Origin: Glycine soja
Lineage: Eukaryota; Streptophyta; Magnoliopsida; Fabales; Fabaceae
Reading direction: 5' to 3'
Assembly (NCBI RefSeq): GCF_004193775.1
Contig: NC_041018.1
Coordinates: forward strand, 40,590,677-40,654,676
DNA length: 64,000 nt
Position 1 is the stretch's first letter. Each line of letters starts with the position of its first letter. Under the pieces are notes generated by a model. It saw only the letters and a program-made list of their open reading frames with translations. It did no database searches and was not told where the DNA came from. Made by a program: the position numbers and the translations under genes. Of this stretch, positions 12,401 through 25,125 are shown in pieces.

Positions 12401-15400
12401 CAGGTTAGACAGATCTTAAAAATAAATGGGCTACAAAATTAAACATGCCAGCGGGCACAAAAACATAATCTGGAATGAGTTACACTTCAATGTTCTATCA
12501 CTCAGAAAATACTCAGTGAGGAAAAAGATTTAAAATTTGGGAATTTATTCACTCTAGGAAATTTGTAATCCTCCCTGCCAATAATTGACTTTTTTTTCAA
12601 TATTTTTTATATTTTGATTAGGTAAGTATCACATTAATTAAAAAAATTCACATGTATAATGATTACTGCTCAGTTCATACAAAGACAAAGGAGTGCATCA
12701 TAATAAGAAAACCAGACAATTAAGAAACAAATAAAACCAACATGAAGTGAACACACCTCTCTGCGAAGAAGCAAGTTTAGAGAACTGCAATAAGCTTTCC
12801 TCAATGGACCCAAACAATTCTTGTCAAGACTCTACAAGTGCCCAGGAAGATAATTTAGGTAGAAAAACAATGAACAAAGATATGTATCCAAAACAAAATT
12901 CATGCAGGAATTGTAAGGACTGTTTGATTTGAGAAAATGTTTTCTAATTTCATTCTTTTTTTACTTTTACAACAATGCCACAATATTTTAATTTGGTTTA
13001 TACTTTCAAATTTTCAAGTATTTGTATAAGAAACAGGGAAATCAACTTTTCTCAAAGCTTTGAAAATAGGAAAAAAAGTGAAAACAAGGTGACATTTTTG
13101 TACTTAAAAGTAACACAACATTTTCTCAAAGTAAACAGGTCCTCAGTCCCAAATTTTAACCTTCAAATGTTGCAGAAGACGTGCATATGTCCTGCACTTG
13201 TACCGCAGGTCAGCATGATCAGGCCTCTTTAACTGTCCCCGCTGTTCAGAGCAAGAAGACAAAGTGATACCAATAAATTTGTTCAAAATGCAGAAGACTT
13301 CAAAAGTTTCTAAAACAAATTTACAGAAAATACCTGAGAAAAGTAACTTTTATCACTTATCATGAAGTCCACCAAACTAGCAAAATAATTTCTCAAGAAT
13401 TCAGAGGCTCTCCTGACAAAAGTAGATTTTAATTTTTCAAGTTCTGCACGCTTCTCTTTAACCTGTAACGGGTAGCAGGAACCACCATCGGAACAGATCA
13501 TTTTAGGTCCAACACATTTTTGACATATCAACCAAAGCCAGAATACTTTCACTTGGCTTTGTGATTCCAAATGCATAGTACTAAAAATTCTCTCCAACCA
13601 ATCAAAATGTAAGAAACTAATGAATGAAAAATCATATCTATCACCTTAAAATGATTTCCATTAATATTTTTCTAAAACAAATACAACAAGCACTCTATGT
13701 CTCATGGATAATTTTGTTTCATAAACAGCTAAATCATGATTGATTTATTTCACCAGATGATTTTTAAGAGAGAAGTAAAGAAGGAAGCATACAGCTCTCA
13801 TGTTTGCATAACTAGGGTCTAGATTAGGCATTTCAAGACCACGCAAGGCACTGGTCAACCATTCACATGCTTCTACATTTTGAAGCATTCGGGCTTCATC
13901 AAATGAACCTCCTGTCAAACTTGTGGCATACTACACCCAACAAAACATCATTCAGATAAATACAAGCTACGAAGTTATCTGGCTTAAATTAGGATATAAT
14001 GCATACCTCAGAAGGGACACGCAATCGCTCAAGAAGCTTATCAAGCTCTTCAATGAGAGATTTGTTATTTACTGATTGCATTTCCAGGTTGTTATTGCGA
14101 GTTTCTATCTGGACATAAGAAAAGTTATTAAGACAAAATAAAGTAAGAGGTCATTGCTTTTCAAGAACTCTTACATCTGAAATAATATCTGTAAAATGAG
14201 AGAAAATATAGAGGGATAATAGACTGAAACTGTGTATCAGAGTACACAGCGGATGCTCTATTATATAGTGGTCATTACAATAAATACTGATTATGAGAGG
14301 ATATTCAGTTTCCTCTAAATCAGATATGTTTCCTATAAATCAAAACTATACATTAAATATTTTTTATTCTCAACACTCCACCTCAAGCTGAAGCTTACTA
14401 TGCTTAGCTTGTTACAAGGAAATTTGTTCGCAACAAAAAACATAAAACTTGAGCTCCTCTAAAAAGGACAACAGTTTGAATGGCAGGTCAGGGATGTTGG
14501 TGAAGACGGGGAATATTGCTAGAAAGAGAGAGCTGGAATATTCATCAGCCTAAGAAAAGCAAGTTCCAACTTTCTTAAAACCATCATTTGGAAGCTTCAA
14601 ACCAAAATTTTGAAGATGACTCAGAGATCTTGGCGAAATCGGGGAATATTGCTAGGAAGAGAGAGAAGGAATATCCATCAGTCTAAGAAAATCCAAAGCA
14701 TGTTCCGATCTTAAAACCAAGATTTAGAAGCTTCAAACGAACAGTGGAGACCAAAAATTATTCAAACTTGAAAAAGAGGAAATAGTGGCAGAAACGCACA
14801 GCCAGTGAAGCACAAAAGTCACTGAGAAATAAACTGGAAAAGTACAGTGACAGAGAGGCAACCAGAAAGTTTCTCGCCGGAAAACATGCTGAAAAGAGAC
14901 GGCAGTAGGATAGGCGACTGAAAAGTTCTTCGCAACAACACAAAACACGTAAAAAAAATGGACTGCACAGTGCCCAAAATCGAAAACCAAGCAGTACCTA
15001 AAAAGGCACAAAACAATGATGCAAAAAAGGAGTTTTTGCCCAAAACAAGTCCGACTGAGATGAAACTTAAGGGACAGAGTCGCGTTGGGTAGGCAACCTT
15101 GTCATTAAAACTGTGGCTGAAAAAGGTGCCAGACATGCCATCACGCCCCGGCGGGCAAAGCTATTTGGCTGGCATAGAAAACGCACATGAGAGCACGTCT
15201 AATGTCAGATGGGGACGTTGTTGGGTATATCGGCACCGGGCGCTCCTGATGGTATGTTTGTCGTCCGGAAAGTTTGCCAGAAAGTTTGCCAGAGAGTCGA
15301 CGGCCGCCAGAATAGTGGCAGTGGCTGGCCGGAAAATGAAGCAGAGTTCGCCGGAAAAGTGAGGCAAGTAGACGGGCTCACCGGAAGAAGGGCAATGAGC

Positions 15401-18400
15401 AAAACGGCTCACCTGGGGACAGTGGGTTGCCAGAAAAGTGACAGAAAAAGGAGAAAATCGCTGAAAACTGAGAGAAAAGCAGATGCAAGTCGCAGGAAAA
15501 GGTGAGGCGACTATAAAGGTCCACCAGGGACAGTGGCTCCCCGTTGGTGGATAATGAGAGTATAAAAGTCCACCAGGCGAGTATAAAGCGGATGCTCTAT
15601 TATATATTGGTCTTTACAATAAATATTGATAATGAGAGGATCTTCAGTTTCCTCTAAATCAGATATGTTTCCTATAAATCAAAATCTACATTAAATATTT
15701 TTTATTCTCAACAATATCACCTAGAAAAGCAAACAAAACTGAAATAGTGAAATCTCATAAAGTGGAAAGCAACTTCCACAGCACCACAAAAATGGTTGCT
15801 GTAGAAATAATTGCGACCATAATCCAACTTTACAAAGGTAAAATCCAATTTATATTAATATCATTTTAAACTCAATGAAAATATTTGCCATGAACCAACT
15901 GTCCCAAAACCTGTTTTATATGTTTATTTTTAGAGAAAATAAGAAAACTGGAAAGAGAAGATAGTGAGTATATAAAATGAGAGGAGGATAAACTATCCTC
16001 CATGATAAATTCACTCGAGAGAAAGGAGGGGAGAAGGAGAAAGAACTTGAAGTTTAGTAGTACATAACCACTTGTTAGTGTATTTAAGAAGGAAAGAAGG
16101 AAATGGAGAGGATGAAACCATTTTCTCTATGGTTTGGATGGGTGGAAATTAAAGGGGAGAATTAAATTTGTGGAAGCCACTACAACAATAATTCCCCATC
16201 ATAAGCCATGAAATGGAGGGGAACAAACAGTCTCTCTTTTTTCTGAGTTATAAATATTTTAAAAATAAAATTATTTTATATACCATAAAAAATGGAAAAA
16301 CAATTAAGAAAAACTAATATAATAAAAATTTCATATATTATTAAGTTAAATTTAATTTTTAATTAATATAAAAAATTATAATATTTATTTATTTACGCTC
16401 TCTTTTTCACTCATCCAATTAAGCAAGAGACAAATTCCCCTACTTCTTTCCTTCCTATTTATATTCAATCAAACAAAACATAATTTCCACTATATTAGTA
16501 CATTTCTCTTCTATTTCTATCCTTATTTATTTCCTCTCTGTTTAACTCCTAATTCAAACAAAGCATAAAGCACAAAGCATAAGGAGAGAGGATATAGCTC
16601 CATCCCTCTCTATTGAAAAACCCCCTGATGGAAGCTATGCAACAAACACAAAAGAGATTCATATATACACTTCTATGCCCACTGATAGATCAAGAGGTAG
16701 CATAATATCTTTAAATCAAAAGGAATTTTACTCTTACAGAACCTTAATAAATAACATAATTTCATTTTACATAAAGTTTTCCCCTTCTTACTCCAGCCTA
16801 ACCCTTTGAAGCAAACCTCCAAAATAAAATATAAAAACTGCTCCAAATTAAGACCCAAGATTCACCAAAGCTTCAAATTATTCTATTTCTGATCAAACTA
16901 AAAAATGAGTATTGCAGGGCAACTATTTCCAAGCTAACACAAATATCAGGATATACATGTTTTATTTTCACTGGTTTACCTTCTATATACCTATGTTATT
17001 TACCATTGTTATTAATAATGACTTTGGGAAGTGAATTTTAAGATGCAAATAAATATGGGCTATTATATAACAGAGAAAACAAAAGAAGTAACACAAAAAG
17101 TCATGGAGAACTTTGCTTCATAACTAGAGGAAAGAGAATTGAGGTTGCACCACGTAAACTAAATACAACATTACAATGTACTAGACTAATGCATAAATTG
17201 CCTTGCCTTAACAAAGGAGCAAAGAAAACCAAGCAAATGTACAACCAGAGTAAATTGTATCTGGAAATTTATATTCTTAAATTGAAGGGTACAGGGTCCT
17301 TACTGATGCAATATCCTCCCTCATGTGCCGGAGTTTTACATTGAATATGCTTAACCATTCATCCATATCTTCCACAACACTGGTTGCGGCATCAAGTCCT
17401 TGCAACACCTGCAAGGCACAAAGCAGTATGAGCCACTCTATGAAAACAAACTAATTTATTATAAATAACTAAAAAGAAAAATGGAGATTTGTGAAATTGA
17501 TTTGCATTATAATAGGAACTCTATCACTCTAATGAATGAAATGACAATAATGAGATACTCTTACAACTTAAAGTATCAGCACAACTTATAGTTTCAAAAA
17601 GATGTTTAAATAATTAAATTATAGCTTAGACAACACGAAAACCTAATTCAGTCTATCATTTAAAACATATAAAGGTAGAAAATTAAGCTTCCATAAAACA
17701 TCTGAACCAAGGGGCCTGTTTACAAGAACATATAGCAAGCAAGAAGGCAATACCCAACAAAGAAAGATCTTAGAATTGGGGCTCAAGACCTAACTCAACC
17801 TCAGAAAACCAGCTTGTAAAGTGAGAATAGACCAAGCTTTATAAACTCTATTTAAACCACATCTCTTGTCAATTTGGGACTATACACACCACCCTCTCTA
17901 GGTTGCAATTCAGGCAACCCAAAGAGGCACCAATTAAGACGGGCAATGGGTGATTGCAACTAAGGCAGCTTTCCAACACACCCCATCATGCCTAGGTCTA
18001 TGGGCCTGAAGCATGGCAATGCAGGTGGCCCAACAATAGATATAGAGAAAGCTCCAATAACATCTTAAAATTTGGGATCAAGGCCTAACTCAACCTCACA
18101 AAACCAACTTCTAAGGTGAGGATTCCACAAGCTTTATAAACTCTATTTAAGTAATATTTCTAGTCAATGTGGGACTAAACACACCTCCTCTAGGTTGCAA
18201 CTAAGGCAACCCAAATTGGCTGCAATCAAGGCAGAGCAGGGGAAACCAAAACTTCCAATAAAAGGTCATCAACTGAGAGAATGGTAATACCTCATCCATC
18301 AAAGGTTCACTTTCTAAAAGAGCATGCACATTTGCAGCTTCCAGAGCCTGGAGCTCTCTCTTCAACCTTTCAGAAAATTCCTCTGCTTCACCAATACCCA

Positions 18401-20756
18401 TGACATAACTGCACAATTAAAAAAAAAAAAATCTGAAATTGACATAACATACCATTTTTTTGTTCAAATTGATACTGAAATAAGTTATAAGATATGACTT
18501 AGCAAACCTGAATTATATATGTATCTAACCAGCATAATATTTTCATTTGAACTTTGACAAATAAGTTACAATAATTATGACATGTACAACACTTTCCAAT
18601 CATTTATGAATTCCCTATATCAATGTGAATCATAAAATGTGGCCAGAAATTTTGTAAGAGAAGACAGAGGGACTCCATGTAACCCTAGGATTTAAAGAAC
18701 TCAATTCAGCAATTTACCAAAACAGAGGCCATTACTTCAAAAACATGCTTACTTATCATAAATATCTAACCTCAATACCATTTAAGACAAAGAAGAATAG
18801 CACCTACGTTCCCAAAAGAGCCTCCATGTCCTCTTCCTCTGCCTGCGAGACAAGTTCCTTTTCAACATTGACTTTCAATTCTGTGATTTCTGTTTCAGTC
18901 ACAACAGATGCAACAGGACCACCATCTCGCACTTTATTCTGAGCAGAAACAGGTGGTGTATTTTCCTATTTCACAGTTTGTGAAAACAAATAATTAGAGA
19001 AGACAACTTACATACAATAATTAACTGCATTTCATCACTTCAATAAGAAGTTTGGACAGAGACAATCCAACTTGCACAGTCCTACACTATGTTGGGATGG
19101 AAACTTAGAAGGGAAAGGGATAGAAAAGGAAAAGGAAAATTTGACTTTAATCCTTGTCTAGGAGATTTTTAAGGAGAGGAAGGAGTGAGATGTATTCCCC
19201 TTCACCAGGCCCCATCCCCCTCGAATTGGCACGAAAACAGGGAAAATTATTAATTTCAAATTAAATAAGGAGAAGTAACTCGCATCTTCTCTGCTTAACT
19301 TTGAAGAGAAAGGAAATTCCCCTCCTTTCTTACTCCTACTCAAAGTCCGAACATAGAGTTTAACATGTCCAGCTTGAAGCCATAGGACTTGATACCCACA
19401 TGCGTTCCATACAGAGAAATAAATAAGGAAAAAATATTCACTAGAACAGAATGATGGCTACTTGATTGTAAAGAAGCACTACAATTAAGAGACTAGAAGG
19501 TTGTCATATGCACCTTAGCCCAAAGAGCCATCTCCACAACATCTATACCAACAACCTTAGGAAGGCGGCCCAAAACATCTTTACAGATGTTCAAGATGCA
19601 AAGAAGGAGGCGATTCCTACAAGAAAAGTGATGGACATGATGAGAAAACTTTCATCCCCTCACATAGAACTCAACCACTAACTAACTCTCCATGAACAGA
19701 TTAATATTTCTCTCAACAATATTACCTGTCATCGATATTGCGCATGGTCCATTGAGGAGGAGCCACACTCTGGCTTCTAAGGTTATCAAATCCCTGCAAG
19801 ATACACATGCATCAGCCCAACAAGCAAATGATTGGGAAGACATCAAAAAACAAACTCCAAAAAATGGAATGGTAGGGTGCTTCTCATATTGCTTCTATGC
19901 CAAAAACTGAGAAAATGTCTTCTAGAACTAGAAGAAAATAAAGATCTCTTCCATCATGGAACTTTACCAGAGTAAATGTACATCCACTGGGATCATTTGC
20001 TACAACTTCCACTTTTGACAGGTGCTTTAGCTTGTATAGTTTTGCAGGCTGCAAGCACAAACAAAGTTGGAAATACTAAACAGGACGACAAAGAAATGCC
20101 ACGCAAAAAAAAAAAAAAAACATACAAACAACAATCCCAAATAATAGAAGGAAAAAAAAAAAAAAACAAATTACTTCAAGAACTCCTCCCGTAGAATACT
20201 TCAAAACTCGAAGAAAAGCCGTTGTCCTCTGCCCCTTGGATTTCGCTGCAGGAAACACCACGTCGTCACCAACAACTGCACAAATGTAGAGTTCAACAAA
20301 CAATTAAAACAGCAACACACGCTGAAGAAACAACACACAAACACTTCAGCCTTTAGATCAGTTGAAGATAGATCCAACTAATCCTAACACGAAATTCGTG
20401 CGGAAGCTTCAAAGTGTAGTTACAAAAGCCAATGTTCACATCAGAGTAGTTAATTTAATTTCTTGAAAGCTAAAACATGGATGGAATCTCGTGCAAGCAA
20501 AATCGAAGTAGCAGCGAGTATAGGTAATAGATATAGTTGAATTGCGAATGGAAGAGAGAGATTTAGGAAGAGGAAGGTAACTGGAGAGAGCGAGAACCCT
20601 AGGCTTGGCCATGCGACCGAGCTTGGAGGAAGGTTTTCCTAAGATGCCGTGACTCTTGGCGACGCGCAGCGCCATCACGATCTTCTGCTTCGGGTCCTCA
20701 ATTGCGGCGTCGCAAGCTCGCCGGAGCTCACCGTCGTCGGCGCTCGATTTCGCCAT
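6434..20756 (-). CDS. SEC3A: Exocyst complex component SEC3A
   Basis: Subunit of the octameric exocyst, which tethers secretory vesicles at the plasma membrane. I rebuilt 25 exons with GT-AG junctions and consistent phase: 20582-20756, 20175-20245, 19968-20048, 19726-19793, 19514-19616, 18808-18965, 18291-18408, 17304-17408, 14007-14108, 13793-13930, 13334-13462, 13161-13241, 12757-12831, 11653-11826, 11425-11566, 11237-11301, 10732-10902, 10561-10640, 9480-9561, 8688-8785, 8478-8586, 8316-8384, 7279-7344, 7105-7194, 6434-6544. They give 886 residues, close to the Arabidopsis protein as I remember it (887). The start MAKSSADD and end LLASM match that family. Residues about 55-150 are the Sec3 PIP2-binding PH-like domain, followed by coiled coil and the Sec3 C-terminal region. 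An acidic run ([13 protein letters not shown]) lies near residue 555. The introns carry several transposons but all exons are intact. Confidence 0.96.
7345..8315. other. SEC3A intron 22, no element defined
   Basis: A 971-bp intron. The part around 7680-8200 is less AT-rich than its surroundings and looks like retroelement DNA, but I found no terminal repeats, target duplication or coding remnant. Confidence 0.4.
10071..10168 (-). repeat. TRIM-like repeat, copy 3 (inverted)
   Basis: Read on the minus strand it matches the two direct copies at 17781-17890 and 18074-18185: a 'cctaactcaacctcac'-type start, a 'ttataaactctat'-type middle and 'agtcaatgtgggac' at the end. It lies in the SEC3A intron between exons 18 and 19. 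No coding capacity. Confidence 0.5.
12917..13143. mobile_element. Tourist-like MITE in SEC3A intron
   Basis: The left end GGACTGTTTGATTTGAGAAA (12917-12936) is roughly inverted at the right end (about 13118-13143, reading TTTTCTCAAAGTAAACAGGTCC). The interior is AT-rich and non-coding. The flanking trinucleotides are not a clean TWA duplication, so the family assignment rests on the end motif alone. Confidence 0.5.
14190..15713 (-). mobile_element. Non-autonomous copia-type LTR element in SEC3A intron
   Basis: A 1,524-bp element with TG...CA ends and the 5-bp duplication ATATC at 14185-14189 and 15714-15718. The left LTR is 14190-14375. The right LTR is recognisable from about 15587 to 15713 and lacks roughly 60 bp of its inner end. 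Over the shared part the two differ at about seven positions by eye. On the minus strand a purine-rich GAGGTGGAG precedes the left LTR, which fits a copia polypurine tract and sets the orientation. The interior (14376-15586) has no gag or pol and includes a GC-richer part with repeated GCCGGAAAA-like motifs. It sits in the 3.2-kb intron between exons 8 and 9. Confidence 0.85.
14492..14739. repeat. Tandem duplication inside the LTR element
   Basis: Two diverged copies of about 110-130 bp, roughly 14492-14601 and 14625-14739, with a period of about 133 bp. Shared landmarks are GGGGAATATTGCTAG, CATCAG.CTAAGAAAA and AGAAGCTTCAAAC. Confidence 0.75.
15719..17303. other. Remainder of SEC3A intron 8
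   Basis: AT-rich intron with purine-rich (about 16000-16130) and pyrimidine-rich (about 16390-16560) stretches that are loosely inverted relative to each other and may be an old fold-back MITE. I could not define ends or a target duplication. Confidence 0.4.
17781..18185 (+). repeat. TRIM-like direct repeats
   Basis: Two direct copies of about 110 bp at 17781-17890 and 18074-18185. They share CCTAACTCAACCTCA, AAGCTTTATAAACTCTATTT and a GTCAAT.TGGGACTA end. The 183 bp between them contains GGTCTATGGGCCTGAAGC and GGTGGCCCAACAATAG. The layout looks like short LTRs around a coding-free core (TRIM type). This repeat type is familiar from legume genomes. It lies in the SEC3A intron between exons 7 and 8. 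Confidence 0.55.
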
Positions 20757-22251
20757 TTCTCGTTCGTCGCCGATCTCGAAGCTCCGAAAGAGAGAGAAAG
20801 AAGGAGAAGCAAAGTGAAAATGGTGTAGTTGTCACATAGTTAAAAAAAATGAAAAAGAAAAAAAAAAACTTTTTCTCTGTGCTGGCCTTGTTTATGTTGA
20901 GACTTGACCGCGTCCTTCAATGGCTTACTTTTCTTTTACTTGCGGTGAAAACCTGATTACCTGCAGTCAATTTTGATGCAGTTCACCCTTCCGCCTGCGA
21001 TCATAATAATCCAAAGGTTATAAGTTCTTTTTAGGAGGGTTGAAAGGAAAATGAAGGGTGGAGATTTGTTTTCCTTCTCTTCAACTGCGAGTAATACGAT
21101 GTTTACTTACTTTTACTGTTTTACTAGGAACCTACTAGGAACCATTTTTCCTCAGTTCATGTCTGAATTGGATCTATCATTCTAAGGACTAAAAAAAAAT
21201 CCATTGGAATTTGTTAGTTTTCGTTATTATTATAATTATTATAATTTGGGTCGACATGCTAAGAAATTGGTTAAGAACCTAATAAGAGATTTATTGTGGA
21301 GAGTGCCAAAATAATGAAAAACGTGATTTTACATTAAAAATCCATTTGGATACACTACTTAGTATTGATTTTATAATTTTCTAGAAATATTAATAGGATA
21401 TTCTTTTGAACGCACTTTTTCTTAATGATAAAAATTGTTGAAAATAATAAATTTTTGTGGTTTCACATCATATTTAATATTTCTTTCTTATGTAGTTTTC
21501 ATTTAACTAATTAGAAAAAATATTTAAAAAATATGTATTAAAGAATATGTTAATAAACACATTTTATATATCAAACAAGCTAAAAAATAACTAAAATTAA
21601 CTTGGTTACTACACATATCACTCATCATGTCTTTTATTAAGATCACTTTTCTTGTAATAATAAATAGACTCTTCTTAGATTCATTGGGATGAATGTGTAT
21701 GTAGGAGACTATAAATTAAAAATAACTTAAATAAATTAGTTAATATTACTTATATAAAAAAGATGCATCTATCTTTCACCTCAATTTAATGCCTTCATGC
21801 TAATGAAATCGTCATGTCAGAGGAACGCATTGAAAAGACACGAGAATGACTGCTTCTCTACTTAGACTCCACTTTCATAATTGCTTTGTTGAGGTGAATT
21901 AACATTACATTTGTCATAGCAAGGCCTACACGAAGACAATAATAATAAACAAAATTCTTTACCTAAAACCATTAAGACAATTCTATGGTCTCACAAATGT
22001 ATCATATGCAGTCCTCAAAAGGATCAATACACATTGCAAAATATAAAAATCCAATCCCTTTTACTTCAAGCATTAAAAAGTTAAGCCTCCGTATCCCTTT
22101 GTCTTGAAGGCTAAATCAATTTCAAGCACTACATTTTTTTTCATCTTCATATGACATAAAATTTATCTGCATTCAGGTTTCATCAAGACGTGACTACATT
22201 GAAAAAGCATCATGGGACCAACTTCCATGCCAGGCAACTTACTAAGCTCTT
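20757..22251. other. SEC3A upstream region and spacer
   Basis: Upstream of the SEC3A start codon (20754-20756, complement) a GA-rich leader and an A-rich run (20838-20870) are visible, but no convincing TATA box. The rest is AT-rich with no gene. The part near 21870-22250 would be the 3' flank of the Myb/SANT-like remnant. Confidence 0.5.
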
Positions 22252-23200
22252 TCATGACTGTTCTAAGTGCATAAGGTGAGATTCAACTGCTTCAACGGCC
22301 TTTTTGTGAGACTCAATGGCTTTTGTATGAGACTCTGCTGCTTGAATTAGCCTTTCAATGTAATGTTAGTTTGGACTTAAATTATGAAATCAAATTAAGG
22401 TGGTTCTAATTTTTCTCACCCAGTTTCTCTGTACCACCTGACTTAGTCAAATTTAGTAACAACATTTTAATTTTAATCACAAAACAGTTGAAAGTATATA
22501 TAAAAGTATTCTTTACAATTAAAATTAGAGTGTATGGCAAATTCATATGCTGAATTTTCTTCTAGAGTTATGATAGGAGGTTAGTAACTTGTGTCTGTTT
22601 ACCTCGTGCGTGAGCTTGATTCTTCATATATTCTTTTCTTCTCACTTAAAGAAGTGTCTCCAGCCATTGAAGTGATGTATGCAAATGTAAGATTACCAAT
22701 CAGTGCCGCTGCCACTAACTCCACCAATAGTGCCGCCACTTGCTCCCCCAACCGTTCCACTGACACTTCGATCTTCATTCTCCTGGCCCTTCAATTGCGT
22801 CCAAACTTGCACCCGAACCTTCAGTTGAGTCCAACTTGATTGTGTCAGGAGAAAATACAAGAGTATGAATAAAGTTAGAACCATTGTCTCTGAAACGCGT
22901 TGCATCAGATACTTCCTGGAGTTTCAAAATGACACATTGATCAAAGACAACACAAACAAGAAAAATATAATAAGCACGCTTTCTTCAATGTTGGTTTTCT
23001 TTTTATTCCAAACAATTTCATCAGTTTCCTCTCTAAATATTGTATTCCAACGTTGCCAATTTTGTTTGAGAGAAGTCAACTTATTATGGAGTTGAGCAAC
23101 ACTCCAACCATCTGATTTTCCTAAACTTTGCCTTAGCACTCTTCCACTCGTTTACACTTAAGTCATTATCGGTTATTTTCCCCAATTTTACTTGTTTCTG
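22252..23200 (-). pseudogene. Myb/SANT-like gene remnant
   Basis: Minus-strand pieces in gene order. Around 22980-23130 lies KSDGWSVAQLHNKLTSLKQN followed by WQRWNTIFREET, spaced like the Myb/SANT-like domain found in plant L10-interacting and transposase-associated proteins. At about 22790-22920 comes an open stretch with DATRFRDNGSNF. The last piece, 22252-22365, is a heptad-like tail (IQAAESHTKAIESHKKAVEA, ending HLEQS then stop). The Myb/SANT piece is in a different frame from the preceding WKSAKAKFRK stretch, and no exon set with clean splice sites links all parts. It could be a decayed gene or a gene whose exons I failed to join. Confidence 0.4.
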
Positions 23201-25124
23201 TTTCTATTCTGGATACCAATTAGTGTTCCAGAATAGGTATTATGTATTAGTGCAATAGACTTATGGATTACCTATTTGGAAATATATTTAAAAAAATTGA
23301 AAAAATTAAAAAGGGACTTATAATTTCAGAGACAGATATTCATTCAAACAAAACAACTTAAAAAAAATGACCCACAATACTCATTACAGAAAGTATACAA
23401 ATGTGTTGTGTTGCAGATTGAGTTTTCCAGATTGCAAGATGTCATGATTCTCAGCCTCATGATCACAATTAGGATGTTGTTGCCTTATTCAATCTCATAG
23501 AGGGTTCTGATCCGAAATAAAAATTATTGGTTGGGAGGAAGACCATGGAAGGGACTATTGTGGCAGCACAACAAACAAAGGGCACGATGGCAAAGATGTT
23601 GACGTCGTCTTCCACACCTCGCTATTGGAGAGCGGCCACATTAACTTTGGTACATGTCATCCTTGCTTCAAAGAGCACGACTGTTGCTAAAAAGGGACGT
23701 ACAGGAAGTAAAAACCTTTCTTCTTTTAGCTTGTCAAGTCAGGCCTTAACATTTTTTGAGTCGAATTTGCTTTTTTATGTTTTAAGTCCAATTTACCTTA
23801 TGTTTTTAAGTAACCATAGCCAAACTAATTATTATTATTATTTTTAAATAATATTCATTTAAATAATGTTAATTTTGTTTGTTGTTCATTCCTCCACGCA
23901 ACCGATAATGTTATTTTGTAAACTTCATGACTTGTTATGAATCGTTATAAAAGTTATAAAAGCATTTCGTATTCATCAAGAAAGATTCACTTATTGTAAG
24001 TTCTTGCTTCCTCTTGAAAATTACAGCATCTTGTTAGCCATTTATGTATAATTTTCATACTAAATGAATAAAAATACAATTGCACAACAAATTTCAAAAT
24101 AATTTTAAAAAAAATACATAAATGATAGCTTAGCTTGTTTGTTGTTTAATATTATTTAACATTTTAATACTAACCATATTTGTATGAAAATATCCACTCA
24201 AAAGTCTCCAATGTAAATATAAGAAGCAATAAAAACAGACATCATAATTACATGATTCGATCATATAAACCTACATTCACGGACATAGTAACGAACAAAT
24301 TTCAGTATGACAAAAATTTGAGTACAATCTACTTGCAATTTAAAAAATATAACCCCAAAAAAAGAAAATAATAAGCTAAATGACAACAAGTAAAGCAAAA
24401 AGGGATCTTTGATACATGACAATGTTGTTCCTTTGGGATCGGCATTTGGACACAACATGATGAATGATGATCTTTCGGCGTAAAATTGTCATGCTGCTTA
24501 TAGAACTCATGTTTGCAATACATTGTACAACAATACATTTCACACTTAAAAAATTGACTAATCTGATCTTTGTCTTAATGACTCACTTACCTGTGCATTT
24601 AAATTATATAATCTAATAAAATTAACTCTACTTGCAACTAAATTATAATATTATTCCTCAACTCATTAGCCAATAAGAGATTTTTAATAAATAGAAGTCT
24701 TTTTTAGCAGTTTGTTAGTTTTTTTAAAATTATTTTCATCTACAAATTACCAAAAAATTAATTATCTTTACGCTCAGGTTTAAATTTCAATACCAATACA
24801 AAATTACAAGAAATGCTTAGTTAGATTAAAGACCAATTAATTTCAACACATTACCCAAAAATTTCTAAAAAACCAACGAATAATATCTTACCAGCATGAC
24901 TTACCAGCATGACTTAAATGAAGTTTCAACGTTATTATCAATTACAAATTACATTATCAACGTTCTAATAAATGTCACCCAAAAATATAATTTCTACGAT
25001 AATAATTATAAAAATCAATAACTTCATTTAAGTATCAACAATTCAGCATTGTTATCAATCATTTTAACATTATCAGCGTTCTGATGAAAAGGTAGTAAAC
25101 ATTTCAATGTCAAACATTTTTAAG
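23201..25124. other. Intergenic, no gene recognised
   Basis: AT-rich spacer. A plus-strand open frame at 23527-23847 begins with a non-ATG codon and has no recognisable domain. A short duplication of TTACCAGCATGACT lies at about 24888-24913. Confidence 0.5.
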
Positions 25125-25125
25125 A

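Noticed and set aside
14733..15505. Overlapping open frames on both strands
   Set aside because: They lie in the coding-free interior of the copia-type LTR element, have no gag or pol similarity, and overlap in several frames because the region is GC-richer.
23527..23847. Plus-strand frame of 106 codons
   Set aside because: Starts with a non-ATG codon, has no domain, and becomes low complexity at its end.
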